A DNA stretch of 64,000 nucleotides from Erpobdella octoculata (lineage: Eukaryota; Annelida; Clitellata; Hirudinida; Erpobdellidae). How positions within the stretch are numbered: the first letter of the stretch is position 1; every line of letters starts with the position of its first letter. Below the pieces are notes generated by a model. It did no database searches and was not told where the DNA came from. It worked only from the letters and a program-made list of their open reading frames with translations. The DNA is taken from positions 15,089,154-15,153,153 of the forward strand of contig OZ022238.1 in NCBI GenBank assembly GCA_963978895.1, read 5' to 3'. Position numbers and translations under genes: made by a program. Below, one piece after another: positions 1 through 30,660 of this stretch.

Positions 1-1844
1 CTCAGAAGTAGTGTGATGCTGTTATGGAAAAAACTTTAAAGGTAATCTTATGCATTGAAAAAGTATTCTTTATATTGATGTGAAAGATTTAATAAAATGT
101 TTTTAATCATATTCTTCATCACTGAAGTTTCTCCATCACAGGTATAAATACATTATCATTATCACTTGTAAACTTGCATTTCAGTGTGCTCACACTAATA
201 ATAAATTTCACCTTTTTTCTTTTACATGGTCTCAAAAAAGACTTATTTATGTCTCGCTTTGTCACTCTGCTTTTGCTCTCATGGACATTATAATTATAAT
301 AATAACAATAATTATTATAATAAGTATTGTTATAACTCTTTGATACTGATGGTTTGTTAGTTAGCTGATAGTTTAAATAAATTTAAATGTAATCATTATA
401 AAAACTTATTTCTTTTTTGAGTTTATAAATATATATATATATTATCAACTGAGTGCCCATGCTAATTATCTCGAATGTTGTTCTTCTTGTGTGTGCATAT
501 TATGCATGTTGCGCATTTTCAAGTTTTTTCACAGCATTTTCACCTGGTTGTGGTCTCTGGCAAGACGTTAAGCTTTTTTCATCATCAGATTCTGTAATCA
601 TCAACCAACACCATTGTCACTAAATCATCATTCAACCTGAAAGACTGACTGTACTGTTTCCCAACTAGCTTCTTGCCACCGTTTTAGCCCTCCTAAGCGT
701 TTTCATTCTCCCTTTAGATTTTTATATAAAGAATTTTTTAAAATTTTATTCTGTTTTGCATGATGTCTTTTTCGCTCTACCTTATGATATATATATATAT
801 ACTATGCGTTTAGTTGTCGATTATGTTTTGTTGTTGTTTTAATGGATTTTGGGTCAGTGATGATATTTTATTATATAAATAGCATCATCATATCCTGGTT
901 TTATTTCCACTTTGTAAATTCAAAAAAAGGATAAAAATTCAGATTGCTTTCATTTGTTTTTTTTAAACTCTACTTATTGACTCTATTATTTATTATAATA
1001 ATTAAATTTAGGTCCAATTGTGAAGATTTAGTGCACTTTTTTGAATTGTTTATAGTCCTCTGCACATTGTGGTTTAAAATGGAAATAGCAGTATGTAGGA
1101 AAGAGATTGTTTACATTATGGTTGAAATTTTGCAAACCATCTAAAAAAACGCTGAACTGACCAATAAACTTTTAACTTGGTGACCTGACCCACTTTGGCC
1201 TTACTCATACCTAATTAAGTTAATGTATTTGAAGTTATTAAATTATATATTAATTTAAACAAATTTTGTAAGAATCATGCTTGTACATATATTATTATTA
1301 TTCATTAAAGATTATTAACATATGTTTTTTACAAACTTTTATTTAGGTTACAATCTCTGTGTGTTTTTGTCTTTCTCTGTATGAAAATCTTGCAAGTAAA
1401 ATTTAACCAGCTTTTTGACTAGGATAATAATACATGATTTACTTTACTTGTTATGCTTGACCCAGCCTAGCCGACTCGACCCACTTATATGTCAAGATTC
1501 TACGACCCAACCCGTGGACAACCCCGGTAGGAAACAGCGAAAAGTTTCCTTTCTCTTTTATCCAAGCTTGGGACGCTTGCAGTAAGCGAGCTCTTGTGTT
1601 GGTTTCATTTTATAACATTTTGTGGAACAGCTTAAAGGCACAGCCCGTAGCCCTTTGACAAGAGAAGTTATGGTAATGTTGCCCTCAAAGGGTTTTTCTC
1701 AACATACATTCATGCTAGTGGTTCTATAAAATACAATTGTACATTGAGTCTAAACTGTGTGGTTGGTAATTTGAATAGCAGCAACCCTGCGGTTTTCTTT
1801 AAAAAAGCAGTACCTACCCGCCAGAGAAAAAAGCCTCACCCGAT
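1..1844. other. AT-rich non-coding DNA upstream of the first hAT-like element
   Basis: I see no convincing exon here. The stretch holds short (TA)n and (AAT)n tracts and a piece of dispersed repeat (listed separately). The upstream exon(s) of the AFAP1-like gene could lie here or beyond the window, but I could not identify one. Confidence 0.5.
1320..1425 (-). repeat. Dispersed repeat fragment, inverted copy of 46785-46905
   Basis: Read on the - strand this matches 46785-46905: an AGCTGGTTAAATTTTACTTGC block, a CA/GA-rich stretch, then GATTGTAACC(T)AAATAAAAGTTTGT. Both copies look like the 3' part of one transposable-element family. The superfamily is not assignable from these pieces. Confidence 0.6.
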
Positions 1845-2546
1845 CAGGGCCGGATTAAGGGTACTGTGGCAGTAGCGTTATTTGCGGGGAGCAGTTGCCC
1901 CTCCCCCTAAGGTTTTAACAACAAAAAATTATTTTAGAAAACAAATAGTTACAAAGTTTTTGGAGAAGATTTTGAAGAAGTTTTTTGAAAAGTAGCTGCG
2001 AATACTCCTTCCCTGGCATCTACTCTTTTGTGAAAAAAGTGTTTTAAGTTTGGAATTTTTTAAGCAGCTATCAAAGCTAGATGCATGATTTTGGGAACAT
2101 GGAGCAGCACCTTGCATTAGCAAATAGGCAGTATGCATTTTATAATTTTAGTTTATTGATTTTCATTTAAAGACAACTATTTTTTCACAATGTGTTTTTC
2201 TATTTCATCCGTGTAACCTAAAACATTGTACTCACAAAACATTGATCAAACTAGAGCCCTGCACGAGACGTGTTCGGTGCGGGACTTCATGTAAGGGTTA
2301 CAAAACGGATCGGGCCATATCAAAATTAGCATGGGTCGAGGCTATTTAGCTGAGCCATGGGTTTTGTGGTAATGAAAATGAACAGAACCGGGCTAGGGAT
2401 TTTGTATCTATATAATAGTATATAACTGGTAAGGCTAAAAAATCGATCTTTTAAGGGATTTGAGAAATAAATAGCACATTTGGTAAGGCTGCTTACACCA
2501 ATATTAACGCAAGTTTAAAAAATAAGTCAAGACAACCCAGTAACTC

Positions 2547-2765
2547 CAGTGGCGTAGCTAGAGTTTTTGGCACCCTGGGCAAAGTTTAAGGAATACGCCC
2601 CTAGAAAATCATATCTGTAAATTGTTTCACCAAACAGAGCTGATGATTGGGTGGAGCAATTGTACTTTTCCAAATTTTTTTGTGAAAACCTTAAACACTT
2701 TTGCCTCAAAAATTAGCTGATGAACGGGGGCACACGATGTGGGTTCTCACATAAATCCGTCACTG
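2547..2765. mobile_element. Nested short hAT-like inverted-repeat element
   Basis: The ends read CAGTGGCGTAGCTAG and, on the - strand, CAGTGACGGATTT, a partial terminal inverted repeat of the common hAT type. The flanks (agtaactc and gttacaac) are only weakly similar, so the target duplication is not secure. It sits inside the larger element 1845-3480. Confidence 0.35.
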
Positions 2766-2975
2766 GTTACAACTTACTTTTTTCTCCAGTCCCAGTTTTT
2801 TTGGAAAAAGTGTATAAAGTTTTAATAAATTTTCTGAAAAAGTATCTACGACTACCCCCTCCCGGCTATCTGTTATTTTTGGAAGAAAAATAAAGCATTA
2901 CAAAATTCAAATTTGGAATCTGTGGGTTTTATAAATTTTTTGCCCCCTCAAAGGTCTTGCTGAAATGACGCCCAT

Positions 2976-3320
2976 GTACTGTGGGCCTAAGGTTGGTTAC
3001 TAAAGAAAGGCCTAATATTGTTAACAAAATGGCTTAAAGTAACAAAAATAAGATAACATAAATTTATTAAAAACAACAAGAAGAAAACGTATTATAAAAT
3101 AAATCCACGTTTGTATATTAGTAAATGAATCAAAGTTATTTGAAGGTTCAAAATTGTTTTTTTTTTCTGGCTTTGATGCTTGAAAAATTATGAATAATTT
3201 CATCAAGGTTCAAACTTCGAACAATATAATTTTCAATGCTTAAAACCGATAATCCAGAAGTCCTTCTGGATTATATAGCTTTTAAGCCATGTCTGGGACA
3301 TGGTAGAACGTAGTTTTTAA
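2976..3320 (+). repeat. Dispersed repeat, inverted copy at 44765-45097
   Basis: About 340 bp running from GGGCCTAAGG to the block GTCTGGGACATGGTAGAACG reappear in reverse orientation at 44765-45097 with roughly 80-85% identity by eye. In both copies the block sits next to a CAGGGCCGGATTAAGGGTACTGT-type terminus, so it is interior sequence of one hAT-like family. Confidence 0.65.
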
Positions 3321-3488
3321 TTCTATAACTTCATCAATAAGAGTTGATATTTTTCAGGGCCGATACTTTTAGGTATGATATTTTTCAGGGCCAATATTTT
3401 TATGTTTAAAAGTTTTCAGGGCTGATATTTTCCATGGCCTAAAGCTATAGCCTTACCAGCCTAATGGTTATCCGGCCCTGCACCCAAT

Positions 3489-6175
3489 TTTTCCGCTATA
3501 TGTGTTCTCTATTTTCCCATCTACAACTTCTTCAAAAATAGTCTAGGTTTTATTTTTTATGCTGGATGTTTTACTTGTAATCCCTTTAAAATAAAGATAA
3601 TATTTTGGGCAATAAGCTCAATAAGCTGTTTTGTCAATAGAAAAAATACGTGGGAATACCTATAGGTATATCTACTACTGCCTACCTATACCTACTTCAA
3701 ATTATAGTTTTCCCATGGCCATTCGTTTCATCTTTTCATCAACCTCAAAGTAAGTATAACAATGCTTGTTAAATAATAAATTATAGAGGTTAATAACTTA
3801 AAAAGCCAGTTAAATTAATGCCGAATTGAACCATTTTCACTCAATGAAAATTTTGAAACCCCCCAAAAAAATTTTGAAGCTTTTATCCAGTTTTCTTCAA
3901 TACGATCCGATATGTGGCACTCAGACAAATTTCTCAAAATTCGGTCAATGGACTATAATGTTCTGGTCCTTGGCATATTCCATTCCACGCTCACAGCATC
4001 ACAAAAAATGTTCTATATTTTCATATTTTCTATTTGCAAGTTGCGATTAATCAGAGGATCAGTGATCGCGAATGCAAAAAAACACTAGGTTTATTTCACC
4101 GTTTCAAATCACGTCCTAATGGTGCCCTTAATGGATTAAAAATTAAAAATACTTTCATGTCTTCTGCTGCTGATGTCATATTAGCGCGGCCACTAGATGA
4201 CGCTATGCTTATTCTTTTTGAAGCAACTTCCTTATTTGTATTGTATAGTTTTATACAAGTGTTTTAAAACTGAAATAAGTAGTAATGTATTTAAATATAT
4301 GCTTCTTGGTCCAAAGCCTGAAAGCAGCATTGGGAAAATTTTCTGCGAGCCATGAGCAAAGCCAATGTTTCTGTCACGAGAAATGTTTAAAAAATATAGT
4401 TCGTCTGCTCTGATTAGGAAAAAATAACTAATTCATTTATTTTTTTAAATAAAAGATAATTTAAAAAGTAGAGAATTTCTGTTATAATGAAACTCTGGTA
4501 ATATTAGCATTCCATAGCTCTATTTTACCCGTAAGTTTTTTTTGCTACGAGCCGGATGTTTTTCTAGGGCCTCTGATGGAGTCGATAGGAGGTTTATCAG
4601 GGATTTGGGTTTTTTGCTTTTGCCTAATTTTTTATTGCACATTTCGAGGACCCATTGATAATCGGACATTTATTTGACTTGTTTCTGAAAATATTGGCTT
4701 TTCACAGATGATTGAAAATACAAATTGATTAAAGTATTTAATAAAGCTAGTTGCTAGTTATTAAAAAATTAAATAATATTGGCGAAAGCGTTGCGTATTG
4801 CCCGTGTGGAATCCAATGGAAAATAAAATATGAGTAGAATCAAACAAGTGCAGGGTAATTAGCATTTCTGGGGTTTTTATAATAAAATAATTTGAAAATT
4901 AGCAGTAAATTTGAGTAAATAATTCATCTATTAAAAATGTATTTAATTCTTTACTACAGAGTCTTGAATGAAATAATCTAGTTTTTTTAAATGTCTATAA
5001 TAGGTATAATCTATATAAATATAGAAAAGTCAAAGTTATTAAGATGCTTTATTGAGTGAAGTCTATTTTAGTGTCAGTATCAAATTCAGTTTGTAATTTA
5101 TTGTGCTTTATGTTGCAAATCTTACAAAATTTAGAGCCTACAATAGTTTGTATTTCAATGACATATTACAACAGGGTGGATAGCAATTGTTGGGCATTTA
5201 TATAAGTGTGTGTACAACAAGGATTGTTTTTGTGAGCAGCTGTTTGTCTTGAAGGAAATAGCTGGTATAATGTTATTTGTAAACATTAAAAAAAATCACT
5301 AATAAATGTGATAAAACACGAGGTTAAGATTGTATACAACAGAACTGTAACTGACTGGTTTTGTCATAATGATGCTAAGTATTGTTTCCGACTGTGGGTG
5401 CGTTCAATAAAGGATTACCAGATTGCCAGGATACTTGCAATAAAGCATGGATAATTTGTAGACAAGGATCAGAAAATTATTAAGATAAATATATTTATAT
5501 ATTTATAGTAAAAGTCTTGAAGAGCGAACACCTTTTGGGAAAGAGCAAAAAGTGTTCACTTTTCATATCTGTTTGTTTCTTGGAGACAAGCTACTATATG
5601 CCAGATACAGTCTTAAGAAAATCCGTTCCGAAACAGTGTCCATTGCCTAACTATTTAATACTTTTGAATGCATGACTATATATTGAAAAAACTGTAATAT
5701 TAAAAGTTTTTTAAAATATATTCTTTATCCCTTTTCTCACTTCCTGAAGTTTTTTTATCTACATGTGAGATTTTAGTGTTGCTGTATTCTTCCAAGGATT
5801 GCTGTACTACTTTTTCCTTTTTTCTGGAGTTATATACATATCAAACCAAAACAGCCTTTTAAGTAATTTCTCCATCCCTCTGCATATAATGAATATATAG
5901 AAATCAATGCACACTATTAAATACACATACACTTGATCATTCTTGCATTGGTTACAATTAAGTAATAATGACAAAATCGCAGTTGCCTTTACCTTTGTTT
6001 TTGTTTAATTTAGGATGGTGCTGTTATTGCTTTAAAAAATATTCAATATCTCTAATATATACAGATTTTTAAATAAACAAATTGTATGATATTAACCTGT
6101 TTGAAATGTGCTCTTATATTTTTTCCTTCAGAATGAGAAAGTTATTAACTGACATAAAATAAATTCTCCTCACAG
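3489..6175. other. AT-rich stretch with no recognisable gene
   Basis: Only short open frames occur here (for example 3826-4267) and none shows a known motif or splice context. It is upstream spacer or 5' intron of the AFAP1-like gene. Confidence 0.5.
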
Positions 6176-25181
<19,006 letters not shown>

Positions 25182-28086
25182 TTTTTTTTTCCGTAGTTTT
25201 TCTCGTTTCCTGTAGATGGGATAATTATTGAATTATGTCTGATACTGTTGTTTTTATTTTTTTACCATCAAAAACACAAAAAAAGACTTTCTCTATTCTT
25301 TTGTATTCGTTTGTTTTTGTTTCAAATTGTTGGCATGAACATGTTGATGGAAAATTGACTGATTGCCACCAGCGGAGTGTCCATTTTATATGATAAATCA
25401 TAATCTTAAATCTTATTAAATATGAATTTATTCATATATAGGTATGTATAAGTAAATAACAGTTTAAATTCTATATATCACTGATTTATATCAAACTGAT
25501 TGTTTCAAATGTTTCTTGTTTCATTTATGGAGTATTTTCCTCAAGCAGGGATTAAAAAAACTTCTTTTTTTATTATGAGAGAATTAATTTTAGTTATTTA
25601 TGAGTATGTGTGCGTGTAAGTATGTATGTATGTGTGTGTGGTAAGCACAGATTGTTTTGATCCCGTAATGTAGTCCGATCTTTCGGTTTTTATTTGGTTT
25701 AATTGACTAACATAGAGATCAGATGTTATCATCATGATCTCAGATTTTCATTTAATCGACCACTTTATGTTGCTTTCTCCCATCCCTTCTTTCTCTGTTT
25801 ACCTCTATCTGTTTTTATTTCTTTCTACCTAGTTTATGATCTTCTTTGTTTTTCCTTTTTATGAATTATTTTTTCTTAGTAGTGTTATTGCATTTGCCCC
25901 CTATAAGCCTTCTAAATATCTTCTATCGCTTTTTGAAAACACTCTATTTTAACACATCTATTTGTGTAACAATTGTGTTGAAATCTTACTTTTTTGTTAG
26001 TTTATTGGCTGACCAGTTGGTGTTAGGGGGAATTCAGCCCTCCCCGACCTCTAAGGTGGTTGAAAAGTTTTTTTTTCTTAGAAGCTATATATTTTTCAAC
26101 TTTTTTTTTATTATCTTTGAAGATTAAAAACTGTATCATCTCTTTTTTCTTTTCTCTATCTCTTTCTTTCTCTCACATTCTAACTACTTAAACTTTGTGT
26201 ATAATAGTCATTCCAGGAATCTGTATAAGTCTGTCATCGATTATTACTTAGCGGCAATGCTCTACTATTCTACATATCTATGCTAGATGATGATGATGAC
26301 TGTGGTGGTGATAATAATGATGATGATAGTAGTATTAATAAACCAATTTAATTTTTTTTGATAATATTGTTATGGGTGGTGTCCTATTTGGAATATTACA
26401 CTGAAACTTACACAGTCGTCATTAGCATTAAAGTAGTCAGTCGTCTTGTCATTATTTATTGTACTAAGTCATCATTTAACAATTACGTATTTGACTAATG
26501 AGTTAATGTAATTGTCCAGCTATGGAGTGTTATTCTCGATAAAAAAAACATTGAAAAATGTTGTTTTTAGATTTTTTTTATGTTTTACTTATTTAATTTT
26601 TTGATTTAAAATATTTTTCCTAAATCTGTTTTTTTTAATATTGCTATTTTACTTTTGCATAAGCTAGTATTCTTCACTGTTTTTTAAGAAATGATCGATA
26701 TGCATATACATATATATTTATATATCAGTGGTCAATTAAATTAAGTGTTTTTTTCTATTCTTAATTACTAGTCTGTCATTTATATCTTTAGTTTTATCAG
26801 GTACTGCTTTCTCAGTAAGCTTGTTTTCTATTAGAAAGATAAATAAGTCATTATCATCATATCAATGTGTAATTTCTCAATGTTTTACTTTGTGAATTAC
26901 TAAAAAACTGTTTAGTTTATTATTCAGTTTTATCTGATTACTGTATTGTACTGTACTGTACTGTATTGTATTGTATTGTACTGCAATGTACTGTACTTTA
27001 CCTATCTTATATTTTTTAATAATATAGTAAGTGCAAGAAACAGTACTCAACTATGCATTTATTAGTATCCTATCCTGTTCTTATTATTTTTTTGTTCAAG
27101 TTAAACATTTTTATGTATATTTATTTATTGTTTATTTACTTAGCTCCTTTATCTTTTCTTTTTGGTTGAAAGTTGAAGTAGGAATAACTTTTTGAAATTT
27201 CTATGTTTTGTTGTATTTTAAAGCTTCGTAATGATTGAAAATAAATTCTTACTCAATTTCATTTTTTTATGGTGGATAATTATAAATTTCATTATTTTCA
27301 GATGTTTTTTCTAACAATAAGGATTCAATAGATCATAGCTTCTTTTAACATGATTGATGTAGTTGTATAAATTGTTGGTTTTTTAATTTCCATTTTGAAG
27401 TTTTACAAAAGAAATTATCCCGATACGATTTTTTGGCTTAATTTTTTAATTCTCAGGCTTAAATTGTGCGATTGAAATGTGTTGTGACATTCGAATGTTT
27501 TCTTTGAACTTGTCCTCATCGATGAACATTTTGCACAGGGATTTTTCTGGATATTGATAATATAAATAGATATGTTAATTATCTTGTTACTCTTACGAAG
27601 AAGTGTTGGTTTGGACTTCACCTATCTTTTTAAATCTTGCTTATGTTCATCTCCCTGCTTGCATTCTTCTTGCATCAGTTGTTGTTGTTTGTTGTTGCTG
27701 CCGTTGTTGTTATTGTTGTTTGACTTATTAAAATTACTTTTGATACAACTGCAACTGCTGTCGGTGTAACTAATTATTTAAGTCATAATAATGAAAATAA
27801 TAATAATGAAGATAATTGTAGTGAATGTAATTTTGTTCGTATTTGTATTTATATAATAAGTTATTCTAATAAACTAATTTCCAAAAAGATATCTTCAACT
27901 CGATGAAAAAGGGGGAAGTTTTGAAGACATGCGGGGGTGTTAACGGACTGGATGATATAATGAAGCTCTTGAAGTGGTGAAGCTGATTCAATGGCTGCTG
28001 CTTTATTGCTGCTAGTACTGATGCATAACGTCATCTTTCTATAAACTTTACTGCTTCTAATTGGATGCAATAGTTAAGCTTTCTTG
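25182..28086. other. AFAP1-like 3' flank; no gene seen
   Basis: T-rich sequence with ATG/ATC-type trinucleotide tracts and a (TGTAC/TGTAT)n pentamer near 26944-26998. Several AATAAA motifs occur, the first well-placed one at 26337-26342. I cannot tell which one ends the transcript. Confidence 0.5.
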
Positions 28087-28092
28087 TTTATT
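28087..28092 (-). terminator. Poly(A) signal of the 28181-29338 gene
   Basis: AATAAA on the - strand, about 90 bp after the stop codon. Confidence 0.5.
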
Positions 28093-28180
28093 TTGTTTCA
28101 CAAAGTCAGAATTTTTTTGTCGTTTGGTCTTGACGTTATTTTTTGGAAATCAGAGAAAAGGTGTAATTGTCCACGTTTAA

Positions 28181-29338
28181 CTACGATGTTATTGCTGCAG
28201 CGCTTTCCTTTGGTTCGTGAGTTATTTGGCTGCTGTCCGATACTGCATGTGAAACCGTTTTCTTTAAAATGGTCTTACTTCTACTTTTGCTTGGTTCGCG
28301 AAGTGTTTGACTTTCTTCCGCTGCCAAATGTGAAATAGTTTTGTTCAAAATAGTATTATCTCGGTTTGCTCCAGTATGGCTGCATGGGAAGCAGTGGCCA
28401 TAGGGTGAACAGCAACTGGATCTGATGTGGTACGTTGGTATACAGCATCCCGAGACCATGGAAACGCAGCAGTGAGGATGACAACAGTAATTAGGAACAC
28501 AGCAGGCAGACACGGTACATGTGCTGTCCTTTAGCGTTCGTTTCATGCTGGGAGACTTTTGTGGCGTTGTGTCTTTTTCCTCGTCTCTATCATTCTTTTG
28601 TTCCGTTTCGACTTTTGGTGACATGCTCTTGATGCCTTCGGGAAAGTAATTTTGTTTCCCTCTGCAATCGACACTGCCAAATGCGTCGTTCAGATTAATA
28701 CCGAAGGTTCTAGAAGAGGTATTGACTGGCGGAATACCATCGAGAGGTCTCAGTTTGGACTTCTTGCTGGCGTTTCTTATCGGGTTGAATTGTTGTTGAT
28801 TGAAGTAAATCTCGTCGTTTGACGGCAGGCGAAATTGTTTGGAGCTGTCCACATTTTGTGGTTCGGATTTCGATGCAGAAGGTTCTTCAAAGCGTTGACT
28901 CTCCGAAGGCATTCCGACTGGAAGTCTTTTTTTAGTCATCCCACAGGGGACGTAGACGATCTTTAGTGGTATGGTCTTGGGACAGCCGACTGTGTTACAC
29001 GTAGGGCGAGGAATTGCCATCATCTTGTAGCCGCCTTTGTTACGACGCTGTATTATTGGTGCTTTTTTATACTCGTAATTGTTCTGCTTGACAACGTTGC
29101 AGCAGAGCATGCATGGATAGCACGAAGAGGGAAAACAGCTTGCAGGTGGCGGACAACCGGGTGGATCGGTACCCGAGTGAGGAAGTTCTTCAGTGCATGA
29201 GTAGGAACAACACTGTGGTACGAAACCGTACGGGTAGCAACAAGGATAACAAGGCGGATAGTACATGCATCTGTTCCCTTCGTCGTCGTTGTCGTTGGAG
29301 TTGTTGAAATTATCAGCGACCGAGAATATTTTCATCAT
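28181..29338 (-). CDS. Cysteine-rich CGP-cluster protein A (385 aa)
   Basis: A single-exon reading frame from ATG (29336-29338) to TAG (28181-28183). Two Cys/Pro/Tyr-rich blocks lie near residues 24-80 (CYPCCYPYG, CCSYSC, CYPCMLCC) and 275-335 (CCVPNYCC, HPHCC, CCIPTYH). They are separated by a polar, Lys/Ser-rich middle with no known domain. The motif IPLKIVYV near residue 122 matches WPIKIIIR in protein B and RPLKIYF in protein D, tying it to the neighbouring family although it lacks long CGP runs. The C-terminal 60 residues hold two diverged repeats around TILNKTISH and TILKKTVSH. Its likely role, a structural sperm or cytoskeletal protein rich in disulphides, is inferred only from its neighbours. 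Confidence 0.75.
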   Translation of the reverse strand: MMKIFSVADNFNNSNDNDDEGNRCMYYPPCYPCCYPYGFVPQCCSYSCTEELPHSGTDPPGCPPPASCFPSSCYPCMLCCNVVKQNNYEYKKAPIIQRRNKGGYKMMAIPRPTCNTVGCPKTIPLKIVYVPCGMTKKRLPVGMPSESQRFEEPSASKSEPQNVDSSKQFRLPSNDEIYFNQQQFNPIRNASKKSKLRPLDGIPPVNTSSRTFGINLNDAFGSVDCRGKQNYFPEGIKSMSPKVETEQKNDRDEEKDTTPQKSPSMKRTLKDSTCTVSACCVPNYCCHPHCCVSMVSGCCIPTYHIRSSCCSPYGHCFPCSHTGANRDNTILNKTISHLAAEESQTLREPSKSRSKTILKKTVSHAVSDSSQITHEPKESAAAITS

Positions 29339-29639
29339 TTACAATAATTATTAAATTGTTAAAAAAATTTTTTTAAATATTATTAGATTATTCTTGGAGC
29401 AAAACGCTTTTTTTTTCAAATAAATGTACGCGTTTTTATTTAATTTTAAGACTTTTATTTGTCATATATTTTTTGTTTGTTTCAGAATTGTTGTTTATTT
29501 TTTTACCATAAAAATAAATAAAACTGCTGTCGTCATTATCGGGGGTTTATTTTCCGTAGACTTAAAAAACAATTTTAAATGAATAAAGTTTTTTTTCTTG
29601 TTCTCTAAAACTTACAAATTTACAATCAGTGGCTGTGTC

Positions 29640-30420
29640 TGGCAAGTCACCCATACTTCTTGAAGCCCCACCACAAAACTAGATCAATTATCTTTTTCTT
29701 TGTTTTGCTCGTGCCCCACCTAGTTTGTGCAGTCTGTACGGCCGTCATCTGTCACATGTTCTGAGACACAGCTGGTCGACTCCGGTTCAAACTGGGTTTC
29801 ACCGCAGCAACCCACAATATTTTCTTCATCAGCAACACGCTGGTCCAGAACCGTGTCCACCACTGCCTCAGCCGTTTCTGTGATCAAACTCTCAACAGCC
29901 TTACCATCCAGACCACACTCAGGCAAACCACTGCCAGAAACACTCTTATTTTCATCAAATGTGTTGGTGTTTACTGGCAGCAAAGCCGCACCGGCCGCTG
30001 CTTCTCTGTTTTCAAGGCAGACCTGACCGCCAAGAAATAATTATTCTCTTGTGCTGCCTTGATGTTTTTCGTTTGTTGTTTTTCTTCTTCCAACAATTTT
30101 CTTTTTAGCTTTCTCCGGTTTTTCCTGAAGATGACGAGTATGAGTTTGATATTGATGAAAAGTCAATATCAAACTCATCATCTTCAGGCCGATAGTCTTC
30201 ATTTATTAACGCTGCTAGGAGACATTCCCTAAGTTTGTCCTTCTTACCCTTATCACTTGACTCGGAAGATGGAGGTTTAGTTTCTCCAGTTCAACTCTCA
30301 GCTCACACATCAAGATCTCATCCAATGCTTTCACAACCATTCTTTTAAATCCCACTTCTGACACCAAATGTTACGATATCGCCAATCGTATACGGGGTTT
30401 TGGAATGGTTTTGTAGTTTA
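29640..30420 (-). mobile_element. 5' fragment of an LTR retrotransposon (LTR edge, primer site, gag remnant)
   Basis: On the - strand, sequence ending GATATCGTAACA is followed directly by TTTGGTGTCAGAAGTGGGAT (primer-site-like, complementary to a tRNA 3' end; - strand, 30366-30351 region). It continues into a polar, Glu/Lys-rich open region like the start of gag (broken frames, including 29983-29720). No pol or second LTR is nearby. It carries a hairpin at 30126-30190 and a SINE lies next to it. Confidence 0.5.
30126..30190. repeat. Perfect-arm hairpin in the gag remnant
   Basis: CCTGAAGATGA and AGTTTGATATTGA on one side pair with TCAATATCAAACT and CATCTTCAGG on the other across a loop of about 7 bases. 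One arm carries six extra bases. Confidence 0.8.
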
Positions 30421-30488
30421 TTGAAAGATAATGAAATAAAGTCTGAATATGTGTTTTTTTCTTCTAAAATAACTTTTTTATTTTGTCA

Positions 30489-30660
30489 GGTTGCTGGTGG
30501 TATAGCGGTAAGGCATTCGCCTGTGGACCTGAGAGTCGGCGGTTCGAATCCTGCCGGCGTCACCAGCATCTGCAAAGGGTGTGGGTAGGCGCCTATAAAT
30601 GGCTGCCTCTGGTTGTTCTGTCTAAATGAGCCTACGAGTGAGTAAAAGTTGAATGAAATG
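30489..30660 (+). mobile_element. tRNA-derived SINE
   Basis: The head 30493-30567 has tRNA ends that pair over seven bases (GCTGGTG with CACCAGC), a box-A-like TATAGCGGTAAGG, and a perfect box B GGTTCGAATCC at 30541-30551. The T stem has a bulge and the anticodon stem does not pair, so it is a SINE head, not a working tRNA. A unique body (TGGGTAGGCGCC...) follows, ending near GTTGAATGAAATGA. It sits beside the LTR fragment ending at 30420. Confidence 0.7.

Larger units (their letters stand above)
1845..3480. mobile_element. hAT-like non-autonomous DNA transposon, 1.6 kb
   Basis: The left end reads CAGGGCCGGATTAAGG and the right end, on the opposite strand, CAGGGCCGGATAACC. They are flanked by 8-bp direct repeats with one mismatch (cacccgat at 1837-1844, cacccaat at 3481-3488). 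An 8-bp duplication and a CAGGG terminus are typical of hAT elements. No transposase reading frame survives, and a second hAT-like end lies nested inside. Part of the interior (2976-3320) recurs inverted at 44765-45097. Confidence 0.65.

Noticed and set aside
3826..4267. Two consecutive short frames on +
   Set aside because: No recognisable motif, no splice context, no poly(A) signal placed for them.
29720..30026. Overlapping frames of 87 and 99 aa as a small gene
   Set aside because: They fall in sequence that follows an LTR edge and primer-like site on the - strand; better explained as gag remnant.
30493..30567. Possible functional tRNA gene
   Set aside because: Acceptor ends and box B are good, but the anticodon stem does not pair and the T stem has a bulge; a SINE body follows.
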